Shown: positions 51,049 to 58,724 of the stretch, one piece after another
Position numbering within the stretch: position 1 is the first letter of the stretch
Layout of the letters: every line of letters begins with the position of its first letter
NCBI RefSeq assembly: GCF_016862375.1
Contig: NZ_BOMV01000077.1
Location: 1 to 64,000, forward strand
From: Paractinoplanes rishiriensis
GTDB lineage: Bacteria; Actinomycetota; Actinomycetes; Mycobacteriales; Micromonosporaceae
DNA: 64,000 bases
Reading direction: 5' to 3'
Made by a program: the position numbers and the translations under genes
Notes under the pieces: model-generated
The model's input: only the letters and a program-made list of their open reading frames with translations
What the model was told of the DNA's origin: nothing
Databases searched by the model: none

Positions 51049-51519
51049 TCAGTTCTCCTCAACGAAACGGGCGAGGCGGGCACGGGCCTGCCGGAGGGTC
51101 TTGCGGACGTCGGTTCCGGTCATTCCCTCGATTTCCGCGATTTCGGCCGGCGAATAGCCGTCGACCGACCAGGCCAGCACCACCATCTGGCGATAGGAGA
51201 GGCGCCGGAGCAGATGCAGAACGCGGCCGGGCTCGTCCGGCTCGGACGCCGTCGCGAGACCGCAGAATTCGAATCCGTCCAGGGCCTGGAACCGCCACCT
51301 GCTGCGGAAGGTGCGGCCGGCCTTGCGGCGCACCACCAGGCGCATCCAGGCGGCCGGCTTCTTCACGTCGTGCCACGCGATGGTGAGATCCCCGAACGCC
51401 TCCTGTACGGCGTCCTCGGCCTCGGCCAGGTTGAGACCGATCCGCTGGGCGAAGGCGACCAGTGGCAGGTATTCGTTTCGGAAGAACTCGGCGAGTTCCA
51501 CCGGCATGTTGTCGGACAT
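51049..51519 (-). CDS. ECF-type RNA polymerase sigma factor
   Basis: 156 residues. Region 2 has FRNEYLPLVAFAQRIGLNLAEAEDAVQEAFGDL and region 4 has LRRLSYRQMVVLAWSVDGYSPAEIAEIEGMTGTDVRKTLRQARARL. It would direct RNA polymerase to a small regulon, including its own operon. The ATG at 51519 follows the stop of the small membrane protein by one base. A later ATG (MPVELAEFF) is possible. Confidence 0.9.
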   Translation of the reverse strand: MSDNMPVELAEFFRNEYLPLVAFAQRIGLNLAEAEDAVQEAFGDLTIAWHDVKKPAAWMRLVVRRKAGRTFRSRWRFQALDGFEFCGLATASEPDEPGRVLHLLRRLSYRQMVVLAWSVDGYSPAEIAEIEGMTGTDVRKTLRQARARLARFVEEN

Positions 51520-51520
51520 C

Positions 51521-51715
51521 TCAGGACCGCTTTTCCTCCGCCCCGGCCGGCATGTGCCGGGCGCACCGATGAATAAACGATTCGTCCTGGTCATCGGTGA
51601 TCTTCAGAAGAATGACGGCCGCGGCCACCGTGCCCGCCACGGCGGCGGACTGGGTCGCGAGGTAGGCCGAGGTGACCGCGCTGACGAGCAGCGTGGCGGC
51701 TTCGTTGGTGGTCAT
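51521..51715 (-). CDS. Very small membrane protein, first gene of the sigma-factor operon
   Basis: 64 residues with one hydrophobic region (AATLLVSAVTSAYLATQSAAVAGTVAAAVILL, about 7-38) and a polar charged tail (KITDDQDESFIHRCARHMPAGAEEKRS). Start placed at the ATG at 51715; a GTG five codons upstream also exists. It is one base from the sigma factor start. Function unknown; it could tether or modulate the sigma factor. Confidence 0.65.
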   Translation of the reverse strand: MTTNEAATLLVSAVTSAYLATQSAAVAGTVAAAVILLKITDDQDESFIHRCARHMPAGAEEKRS

Positions 51716-51788
51716 ACCTGTACGTGCCACCGGAATCGCCCCTGGACGATAATGTCGCCGCCCGGGGTGAAAGATTGCTAAAAGCCCG

Positions 51789-52757
51789 TTACGGCTCCTT
51801 GCGAGGAGCTAGGGCGGACAGGATCTCGTAGACCACGTGCGCGGCGGCGATCCCGGTGATCTCGGCGTGGTCGTACGCCGGGGAGACTTCGACCACGTCC
51901 GCGCCGACCAGGTTGAGGTCGCTGAAACTGCGGAGCACCGCGAGCAACTCGCGGCTGGTCATGCCGCCCGCCTCGGGGGTGCCGGTGCCCGGTGCGAAGG
52001 CCGGGTCGAGCACGTCGATGTCGACCGACAGATAGACCGGGCGGTCGCCGACCCGCTCCCGGATGCGTTCGGCGACACCCCGCGCGCCCAAGTCGTCGAT
52101 CTCCACGCTGGGCACCACGTGGAAGCCGAGTTCGCGGTCGTCGACCAGGTCCTGGGCGGCGTACAGCGGGCCGCGGGTGCCCACGTGCAGGCAGCCGGAC
52201 CGGTCGATGAGGCCCTCCTCGGAGGCCCGGCGGAACGGGGTGCCGTGGGTGTACGCCGCGCCGAAATAGGTGTCCCAGGTGTCCAGGTGCGCGTCGAAGT
52301 GGACCACCGCCACCGGGCCGTGCCGGGCGGCCACCGCGCGCAGCAGCGGCAGCGCGATGGTGTGGTCGCCGCCGATGGTCACCAGCCGGGCGGCGCGTTC
52401 CAGCAGGGCCCGGGCGCCGGCCTCGACCTGCTCGATCGCGGCCTCGATGCCGAACGGGTTGACCGCCAGGTCGCCGGCGTCCGCCACCTGCTGGCTGGCG
52501 AACGGCTCGACGCCGGCCGCCGGGTTGAACGGCCGCAGCAGCCGGGACGACTCGCGGACGTGCGCCGGGCCGAACCGGGCGCCGGGCCGGTAGGAGACGC
52601 CGGCGTCGAACGGCACGCCTAGCACGGCCACGTCGACGTCGGACACCTCGTCGATGCGGGGCAGCAGGGCGAAGGTGGCGGGCCCGGCGAAACGCGGCAC
52701 CCGGGTCGCGTCGACCTGGCCGACGCGACCCTCCCGGACGATCCGTGGTTCGGCCAC
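51789..52757 (-). CDS. Ureohydrolase (agmatinase/guanidino-acid hydrolase family)
   Basis: 322 residues with all binuclear manganese motifs of the arginase/agmatinase family: GGDHTIALPLL, HFDAHLDTWD and SVDIDVLDPAFAPGTGTPE. The loop YRPGARFGP and the length match agmatinase-like enzymes. They hydrolyse a guanidino compound to urea plus an amine; agmatine, guanidinobutyrate and guanidinopropionate are all candidates. The GTG start directly follows the permease stop, so the substrate of the permease may be what this enzyme acts on. Confidence 0.9.
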   Translation of the reverse strand: MAEPRIVREGRVGQVDATRVPRFAGPATFALLPRIDEVSDVDVAVLGVPFDAGVSYRPGARFGPAHVRESSRLLRPFNPAAGVEPFASQQVADAGDLAVNPFGIEAAIEQVEAGARALLERAARLVTIGGDHTIALPLLRAVAARHGPVAVVHFDAHLDTWDTYFGAAYTHGTPFRRASEEGLIDRSGCLHVGTRGPLYAAQDLVDDRELGFHVVPSVEIDDLGARGVAERIRERVGDRPVYLSVDIDVLDPAFAPGTGTPEAGGMTSRELLAVLRSFSDLNLVGADVVEVSPAYDHAEITGIAAAHVVYEILSALAPRKEP

Positions 52758-54314
52758 CTACTCAGTATTCCCAAGGGCGGCGGCGCGTGCCCGGATCCGG
52801 TGTGCCGAGGCGCCGTCGTCGTCGCTGATCTCCGTCATCGGGCTTTCCGCACTCGGCACCCCGCGCGGTCCGGCCGGGCCGAAGACGTAGCGCGGCTCCG
52901 GGAAGATCCAGATCAGGGCCAGGTACGCGGCCGCCGCCGTGCCGATCGAGACGAGCAGGCTGATGTCGACCCCGCCGGCCGCGTTGCGGAACGGGCCCTC
53001 GATCAGCGGCGGGTAGTTGGCGAACAGCAGGCCCGCGGCCGCCGCCGGGATCCACGCCGCCATGCCCCGCCAGTTCACGCCGTGGCTGAACCAGTAGGCG
53101 CCGCCGACCCGGCCCTGGTTGAACACCTGGAGGTCGGCCTCCCGGTAGTGGCCGCGCCGTACCACGTAGCCGATGGTCATCACGATCATCCACGGCGTGG
53201 TGCAGATGACGATCGCGCCGATGAACGCGTTCACGCTGGCCAGCAGGTCGAAGGCGAGGCGTCCGACCAGGATGAACACGAACGCGAGCGAGCCGATGAA
53301 CAGCGACGCCTGCACCCGGGACAGCCGCGGGAAGACCGAGGAGAAGTCCAGGCCGGTGCCGTACAGCGAGGTGATGCCGGTCGACAGGCCACCGAGAAAG
53401 GCAACAACGATCAGGAGTACGGCGTACCAGGCCGGCGACATGTTGATGAGCGCGACGATGTAGTCCGCCTCGCCGGCCACCAGCGTCGCGGTGAAGACGC
53501 CGAAGAGGAACGGCACCAGCGTCATCAGCTGGGCCGCGAAGGTGGCACCCAGCAGCCGGCGCGGGGGAGTGCCGGCCGGGATGTAGCGCGACCAGTCGCC
53601 GAGGAACGCGCCGAAGGAGATCGGGTTGCCCATCACGATCAGCGCGGACAGCACGAACGTCGGCCAGAACGAGCCGAGCGCGTACGCGTCCGGGCCCGGG
53701 GTGTAACCGAGGTCGAGCGAGCCGGCGTAGGCGAGGCCGCCGAGCAGGATCAGCACCGTGTTGCCGACCACCACGACCTTGTTGACCAGCAGCATGAACG
53801 CGTACCCGTAGATCACGATCACGATGACGATCGCGCCGAGCACCGCGTAGACGATCCCGCGCAGCACGTCGGAGTCCTGCACTCCGGCGAGCCGGACCAG
53901 CGCGCCGACCACCGCGTCGCCGCTCACCCAGATCGAGATGGAGTAGAACGCGACGGCGGTCAGCAGGGACAGGAACGACCCGACCACCCGGCCCCGGACG
54001 CCGAAGTGGGCGCCCGAACTGACCGCGTTGTTGGTGCCGGTGAGCGGCCCGAACAGGCCCATCGGCATGAGGATCGCGGCGCCGACCACGACACCGGCGA
54101 CGGTGGCCGCGACCGCCTCCCACAGCGACAGGCCCAGGAGGATCGGGAACGTGCCGAGGATGACGGTGGCGAAGGTGTTGGCGCCGCCGAACTGGATGCG
54201 GAACAGATCCAGCGGCCGGGAGTGCCGGTGCGAGGCGGGGATGGTGTCGATGCCGTGCTGTTCAATTTCGGTGACCTTGGGACGCTCGACGGCGTCCGGC
54301 TGCTGACGGCTCAT
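52758..54314 (-). CDS. NCS1-family nucleobase/hydantoin-type permease
   Basis: 518 residues with 12 transmembrane helices and the NCS1 pattern: a cytoplasmic N-terminus with HSRPLDLFRIQFGGANTFAT, LGLSLWEAV, GTNNAVSSGAHFGVRGR, SFGAFLGDWSRYIPAG and GLSTGITSLYGTGLDF. NCS1 proteins bring in cytosine, allantoin, hydantoins, thiamine precursors and similar compounds with Na+ or H+. It is the first gene of a two-gene operon with the ureohydrolase and is divergent from the cyclase-type gene. Confidence 0.92.
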   Translation of the reverse strand: MSRQQPDAVERPKVTEIEQHGIDTIPASHRHSRPLDLFRIQFGGANTFATVILGTFPILLGLSLWEAVAATVAGVVVGAAILMPMGLFGPLTGTNNAVSSGAHFGVRGRVVGSFLSLLTAVAFYSISIWVSGDAVVGALVRLAGVQDSDVLRGIVYAVLGAIVIVIVIYGYAFMLLVNKVVVVGNTVLILLGGLAYAGSLDLGYTPGPDAYALGSFWPTFVLSALIVMGNPISFGAFLGDWSRYIPAGTPPRRLLGATFAAQLMTLVPFLFGVFTATLVAGEADYIVALINMSPAWYAVLLIVVAFLGGLSTGITSLYGTGLDFSSVFPRLSRVQASLFIGSLAFVFILVGRLAFDLLASVNAFIGAIVICTTPWMIVMTIGYVVRRGHYREADLQVFNQGRVGGAYWFSHGVNWRGMAAWIPAAAAGLLFANYPPLIEGPFRNAAGGVDISLLVSIGTAAAAYLALIWIFPEPRYVFGPAGPRGVPSAESPMTEISDDDGASAHRIRARAAALGNTE

Positions 54315-54362
54315 CCGATCTCCTCAGGAGGTTGCCGGTGAGACTAGGGTCAAGTTTCATGT

Positions 54363-54382
54363 GATGCAACAGTTGTTGCATC
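54363..54382. promoter_or_regulatory. Perfect palindromic operator between the permease and cyclase operons
   Basis: Arms GATGCAAC (54363-54370) and GTTGCATC (54375-54382) flank AGTT. A further half-site TTGCAT occurs at about 54393. It is 49 bp ahead of the permease ATG (minus) and 31 bp ahead of the cyclase ATG (plus), and probably binds the XRE-cupin regulator encoded two genes downstream. Confidence 0.7.
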
Positions 54383-54412
54383 GTGGGGACTATTGCATTC
54401 GGAGGAAGTCGC

Positions 54413-55081
54413 ATGCGCGTCCGCCGCATCGTCGATCTGTCCGTGCCGGTCGGCCCCGGCACCCAGGTCTATCCGGGCGACCCGGTGCCCGGGTTCACCG
54501 TGCACGCCACGGTCCGGCGGGACGGGTACAACCTGCTGAGCCTCGCCCTCGGCTCGCAGACCGGCACGCACGTGGACGCGCCGTACCACTTCCGGGACGA
54601 CGCGGCGCGCCTCGACGACCTGGACCTGATGCTGTTCGCCGGCCCGGCCGTGCTCCTCGACGTGCGCGGCCTCGGCCCGCGCGAGCGCATCACCTGGGCG
54701 CACCTCGCCCCGGCCGCCGCCCGGATCGGCCCGGGCTTCATCGCGCTGATCTGCACCGGCTGGTCCGGGCACTACGGCACGCCGGCCTACTTCGACCACC
54801 CGTTCCTCGACCCGGACGCCTGCGAGCGGCTGCTCGACCACGGCGTGCGCACGTTCTGCCTGGACACCGTCAACATCGACGAGACGCCGGACGACGACCA
54901 TCCGGGCGACGGCTACCCGGTGCACCACCTGATCGCCGCGGCCGGCGGGGTGATCGGCGAGAACTTCCGCAACCTGGAACTCGTGGACTTCCCGGACCCG
55001 CTGGTGTCCTGCCTGCCGCTGGCCCTGGAGCGGGCCGACGGCGCCCCCGTGCGCGCGGTCGCGATGCAGGTGGAGGCGTGA
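54413..55081 (+). CDS. Cyclase-family metal-dependent amidohydrolase (kynurenine formamidase-like)
   Basis: 222 residues with the metal-binding signature GTHVDAPYHF (HxGTHxDxPxH type, beginning SQTGTHVD), an early DLSVPVGPGTQVYPGDP and ALICTGWSGHYG and FCLDTVNIDE in the core. The family opens lactams or hydrolyses formamide bonds (kynurenine formamidase, isatin hydrolase). GGAGGA lies ahead of the ATG. Its stop overlaps the XRE-cupin start by GTGA. Divergent from the NCS1 permease, suggesting a ring compound is imported, opened and its guanidino or ureido part cleaved. Confidence 0.88.
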   Translation: MRVRRIVDLSVPVGPGTQVYPGDPVPGFTVHATVRRDGYNLLSLALGSQTGTHVDAPYHFRDDAARLDDLDLMLFAGPAVLLDVRGLGPRERITWAHLAPAAARIGPGFIALICTGWSGHYGTPAYFDHPFLDPDACERLLDHGVRTFCLDTVNIDETPDDDHPGDGYPVHHLIAAAGGVIGENFRNLELVDFPDPLVSCLPLALERADGAPVRAVAMQVEA

Positions 55082-55662
55082 CGGCCGGCCGGCGCCGGCC
55101 GGTCGCCCAGCCCACCGCCACCAGTGCCGCGATCGGCGGCCGGCTGCGCTCCGCCCGGCAGGCCCGCGGCCTCACCCTGCAACAGGTCGCCGACGCCACC
55201 GGACTCAACAAGGGCTTCATCAGCCGGCTCGAACGCGACGAGGTGTCGCTGTCGGTCGCGTCCCTGGTCTCGATCTGCGACGTGCTCGGCATCCGGGTCG
55301 GCAAGCTGTTCGAGGCGCCGCCCACCTCGCTGGTCCGGGCCGACCAGGGCCGCCCGATCAACTTCGGCGGCAGCAAGGTGCGCGAATTCCTGCTCACGCC
55401 CGGGACACAGACCCACCTCCAGGTGATCCACTCGACGCTCGAACCGGGCGGCAGCGGCGGCGAGCAGCTGTACACGCTCGACTGCGAGGTCGAGTTCGTC
55501 TACGTCGTACGCGGGCAGTTGAAGATTTTGATCTCGGACGAGGCGGTGCTGCTGTCGGCCGGGGACGCGTTCACCTTCCCCGGCCGCGAGCCGCACACCT
55601 GGTCGAACGCCCGCGACGACGCGGAATGCGAGGTCCTCTGGGTGCTGGCGCCCGCGCCCTAG
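55078..55662 (+). CDS. XRE-cupin transcriptional regulator
   Basis: 194 residues. HTH_XRE is at about 20-75 (LRSARQARGLTLQQVADATGLNKGFISRLERDEVSLSVASL), and a cupin domain at 105-190 includes EVEFVYVVRGQLKILI, SAGDAFTFPGREPHTWSN. Cupin domains in this family bind the pathway metabolite. The GTG overlaps the cyclase stop (GTGA). It probably binds the palindrome at 54363 and controls both operons. Confidence 0.9.
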   Translation: MTAGRRRPVAQPTATSAAIGGRLRSARQARGLTLQQVADATGLNKGFISRLERDEVSLSVASLVSICDVLGIRVGKLFEAPPTSLVRADQGRPINFGGSKVREFLLTPGTQTHLQVIHSTLEPGGSGGEQLYTLDCEVEFVYVVRGQLKILISDEAVLLSAGDAFTFPGREPHTWSNARDDAECEVLWVLAPAP

Positions 55663-55672
55663 GTATACCTAG
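55659..55672. promoter_or_regulatory. 14-bp perfect palindrome CTAGGTATACCTAG
   Basis: The palindrome overlaps the XRE-cupin stop codon (TAG at 55660-55662). A half-site TAGGTA recurs at 55694-55699. The pair lies upstream of the small protein and LAL regulator at 55771, and could be their operator. Confidence 0.55.
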
Positions 55673-55770
55673 ACCGGCTCTGACCAGCGAAGATAGGTAG
55701 GTGCTCCCGATGTGACGGCCCCCTTGCCGACCGAGGATGGACTCATCACCGGTTGACGAGGAGAAAAGTC

Positions 55771-55965
55771 ATGTTGATGCACGCGGACCTGATGCTGACC
55801 CTGGCGAACGACCACCACCGCGAGCTGATCGCCGAGGCCGACCGGCAGCGGCTGCTCACCATCGCGCAGAAGGCGCGGGTGGCCCGGAAACGACCGGCCG
55901 CGCGGGGCCGGCCCGCCGGTAACCTGACGTCGTGCGAACCCTCCGCGGCGGTGCCAGCCCGGTGA
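55771..55965 (+). CDS. Small basic protein upstream of the LAL regulator
   Basis: 64 residues, MLMHADLMLTLANDHHRELI followed by a short helix with AEADRQRLLTIAQKARVARK and a basic tail. Proteins starting like this are common next to regulators in actinomycetes, but I know no function. GAGGAGA precedes the ATG at 55771. Its stop overlaps the LAL start (TGATG), so the two are co-translated. Confidence 0.7.
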   Translation: MLMHADLMLTLANDHHRELIAEADRQRLLTIAQKARVARKRPAARGRPAGNLTSCEPSAAVPAR

Positions 55966-58670
55966 TGATCGGGCGGGAGAGCGAGCTGCGCCGGTTGACG
56001 CAGCTCGCTTCGGCGCGTGAGCCGGCGGTCGCGCTCATCGCCGGCGAACCGGGCATCGGCAAGACCCGGCTGGTGCACGAGTTGCTGGCCACCGTGCCGG
56101 CCGAGACGGTGGTGCTGGTCGGCCAGGCCGAGCCCGGCTCCCTCGCTCGCCCGTACGAGGTGCTCCTGGACGCCATCGACGGCCGCCCCGAGGTCGACGA
56201 CGAGCACCTGGCCGCCCTCGCCGACGCGGGGCGCAGCCCGGTCGAGCGCCTGCACGCCGGCCTGGCCCTGCTGGCCGACCTGATCGGCGACGCGCCCGCG
56301 GTGATCGTCTTCGAGGACCTGCACTGGGCCGACTCGGAGAGCGCCGCGCTGTTCGAGCGGATCGCCGACCAGCGCGGGCCGCGGCTGCTGATCGGCACGT
56401 ACCGGCCGGACGAGGTGAGCCGCCGCCGCCCGGTGGCCGGCCTGCTGGCCCGGATGGAACGCCGGCACGCCGTCAGCCACGTGCTGCTGGACCGCCTCAC
56501 CCCCGCGCAGACCGCGGCGCTGCTGGCCGCGGCGACCGGCTCGCCGGCGCCGCTGCGGGCCGCGACGGCGCTGCACCACCGCACCGGCGGCAACCCGTTC
56601 TTCCTGGAGGAACTGCTCCGCGCCCTGCCCGGTTACGACGTGGAGGCGCTGGTCGAGCAGCCGCTGCCGTGGAGCCTCGCGGACGTGCTGCGCCGGCAGG
56701 TCGACGACCTCGACCCGGAGAGCCACCGGATCGTCGAGGCGGCCACCGTGCTCGGCCACCGCATCCCGTTCGACCTGCTCGCCGACGTCACCGGCACCGG
56801 CGAGGACGCGCTCATCGCGGTGCTGCGCGACCTGGTCACCCGGGGCGTGCTGGTGGAGTCCGGCGAGGACGAGTTCGCGTTCCGGCACGCGCTGGTGCGC
56901 GAGGCCATCGCCGACCAGATGCTCGGCCGGCAGCGCCGCCGGCTGCACGAGGCGGCGCTGGACGTGCTGCTGCGCGGCGGTGCCTCCGACCCGGCCATGG
57001 TGGCGCACCACGCCCGGGGCGCCGGCCGGTACCCGGACATGATCGCCGCGGCCCGCGGCGGCGCCGCGCTCTACCTCTCGATCGGGTCCGCCTATCAGGC
57101 CCTGCAACTGGCCGAGATGGGCCTCGACGAGGTGCCCGACGACACCGGCCTGCTGGCCGCCGCGGCCCGGGCCGCCTGGCTGGCCGGCCTGCTGGACGAC
57201 GCCCTACGGTACGGCCGGCGCTGGCGCGACCTGGCCGACCTCGCGACCGACCGGGCCGAGTCGCTGTACCTGCTGGTCCGGATCGCCTGGGAGTCCCGGG
57301 AGACCGACGAGATGCGCGCCCTCACCCAGCACATCGAGACGCTGATCGCGCAGCTGCCGCCCGGCGAGGGCCAGGCCCGGGCGATGACCGCCATCGCCCA
57401 GTCCGCCTACCTGCGCGACGACCTCGACGCCGCGCTGCTCTGGTGCGACCGGGCGCTGGCGCTGGCCGACGAGTTCGACCTGCCGGCGGTCCGGCTGGCC
57501 GCCCTGCTGGAGAAGGGCTCGACGCTCAGCGAGCGCCCGCAGCGGGCCGCCGAGGGCCGCGAGCTCCTGTCCGGCCTGGTCGACGACGCGGAAAAGGCGG
57601 GGGAGTGGGTGCTGGCCGCCCGCGCCCTGCACTGCCTCGTGCAGGGCGAGCCGCCGGCCTCGCCGGCCGAGCACGCCGAGATCCTGGAACGGATGCGGGT
57701 CGATGCCGAGCGGGCCGGCTTCGAGTCGCTCGCGGTGGCCACCTACTTCCAGGGCCGGGCCCGGCTCGCGGTCCGGGCCGGCGACCTGGACGCCGCGATC
57801 GCGGCCCTGGAGGAGGGCCGCGAGCAGGACAGCGGCTACCGGCGGGTGGGCCGCTGGGCCGACTACCACGGGGTCTTCCTGGCCGGGCTCTATCTGGAGG
57901 CCGGCGAGCTCGACCGGGCCGGGCGGGTCGTCACCGACCTGGCGGCGCTGCCCAACAACCCGCCGTCCACGATTCCCGGCCTCGCCTTCCACCTCGCCTG
58001 CCGCCGCGCCGACCTGCCGCGTGCCGAGGCGGCCCTGGACGAGTTCGTGATCGCGCTGTCCGGCCAGCCGTGGCGCAGCAGCGAACAGGCCCACGACCTG
58101 ATCTCGGCCGCGCTCGAGATCGGCCTGCCGCCGCACCGGCTCGACCAGATGGCCGCCGTGCTGCTCGACGCCGACGTCTGGGACGCCTACCGGACCCTGG
58201 TCGAGGCCCAGCTCGCCGAGGCGCGCGGGGAGCACGCCGCGGCGCTGGCCGGTTATCTGGCGGTCGCCGACGCGCACATCTTCGGGCCGGCCACCCGCGG
58301 CACCGTCCACGTGGGCGCCGCCCGGTGCCTGCTCGCGGCCGGCCGGAGCGGGGAGGCCGCCGCGCAGACGGCGGCGGCCGTGGCGCTGCTGGACGGGTGG
58401 CGGGGCTGGCGGGTGACCCAGCTCGCCCAGATCCGCACCCGGCTGGGCATGGCGCCGGCCGACGCACCGCCCGCCGTCACCGGCCCGGCCGCGCTGACCC
58501 CCCGCGAACGGGAGGTGGCGGTGCTGATCAGCGACGGGCTGACCAACACCGAGCTGGCCCGGCGCCTCTACATCTCGCCCAAGACCGCCGCCGTGCACGT
58601 TTCGAACATCCTGCGGAAGCTGGGCGTCTCGTCCCGGACCGAAGTTGGCAACCTGGTCGGCCGCAGCTGA
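55965..58670 (+). CDS. Large LAL (LuxR-type ATP-binding) regulator
   Basis: About 901 residues. P-loop GEPGIGKTRL at about 27-36, Walker B AVIVFEDLHWADS, then helical and TPR-like repeats through the middle, and a LuxR HTH (LTPREREVAVLISDGLTNTELARRLYISPKTAAVHV) in the last 60 residues. The start is placed at the ATG overlapping the small protein stop; a GTG at 55932 would add eleven residues. LAL proteins are ligand- and ATP-dependent activators. It is complete, unlike the shortened LAL at 20711. Confidence 0.9.
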   Translation: MIGRESELRRLTQLASAREPAVALIAGEPGIGKTRLVHELLATVPAETVVLVGQAEPGSLARPYEVLLDAIDGRPEVDDEHLAALADAGRSPVERLHAGLALLADLIGDAPAVIVFEDLHWADSESAALFERIADQRGPRLLIGTYRPDEVSRRRPVAGLLARMERRHAVSHVLLDRLTPAQTAALLAAATGSPAPLRAATALHHRTGGNPFFLEELLRALPGYDVEALVEQPLPWSLADVLRRQVDDLDPESHRIVEAATVLGHRIPFDLLADVTGTGEDALIAVLRDLVTRGVLVESGEDEFAFRHALVREAIADQMLGRQRRRLHEAALDVLLRGGASDPAMVAHHARGAGRYPDMIAAARGGAALYLSIGSAYQALQLAEMGLDEVPDDTGLLAAAARAAWLAGLLDDALRYGRRWRDLADLATDRAESLYLLVRIAWESRETDEMRALTQHIETLIAQLPPGEGQARAMTAIAQSAYLRDDLDAALLWCDRALALADEFDLPAVRLAALLEKGSTLSERPQRAAEGRELLSGLVDDAEKAGEWVLAARALHCLVQGEPPASPAEHAEILERMRVDAERAGFESLAVATYFQGRARLAVRAGDLDAAIAALEEGREQDSGYRRVGRWADYHGVFLAGLYLEAGELDRAGRVVTDLAALPNNPPSTIPGLAFHLACRRADLPRAEAALDEFVIALSGQPWRSSEQAHDLISAALEIGLPPHRLDQMAAVLLDADVWDAYRTLVEAQLAEARGEHAAALAGYLAVADAHIFGPATRGTVHVGAARCLLAAGRSGEAAAQTAAAVALLDGWRGWRVTQLAQIRTRLGMAPADAPPAVTGPAALTPREREVAVLISDGLTNTELARRLYISPKTAAVHVSNILRKLGVSSRTEVGNLVGRS

Positions 58671-58724
58671 TCGAGGTTCTCTTCCGATTTGGGCTTATTG
58701 GCTCGTTTGCCCCGCTAGGTTGGC

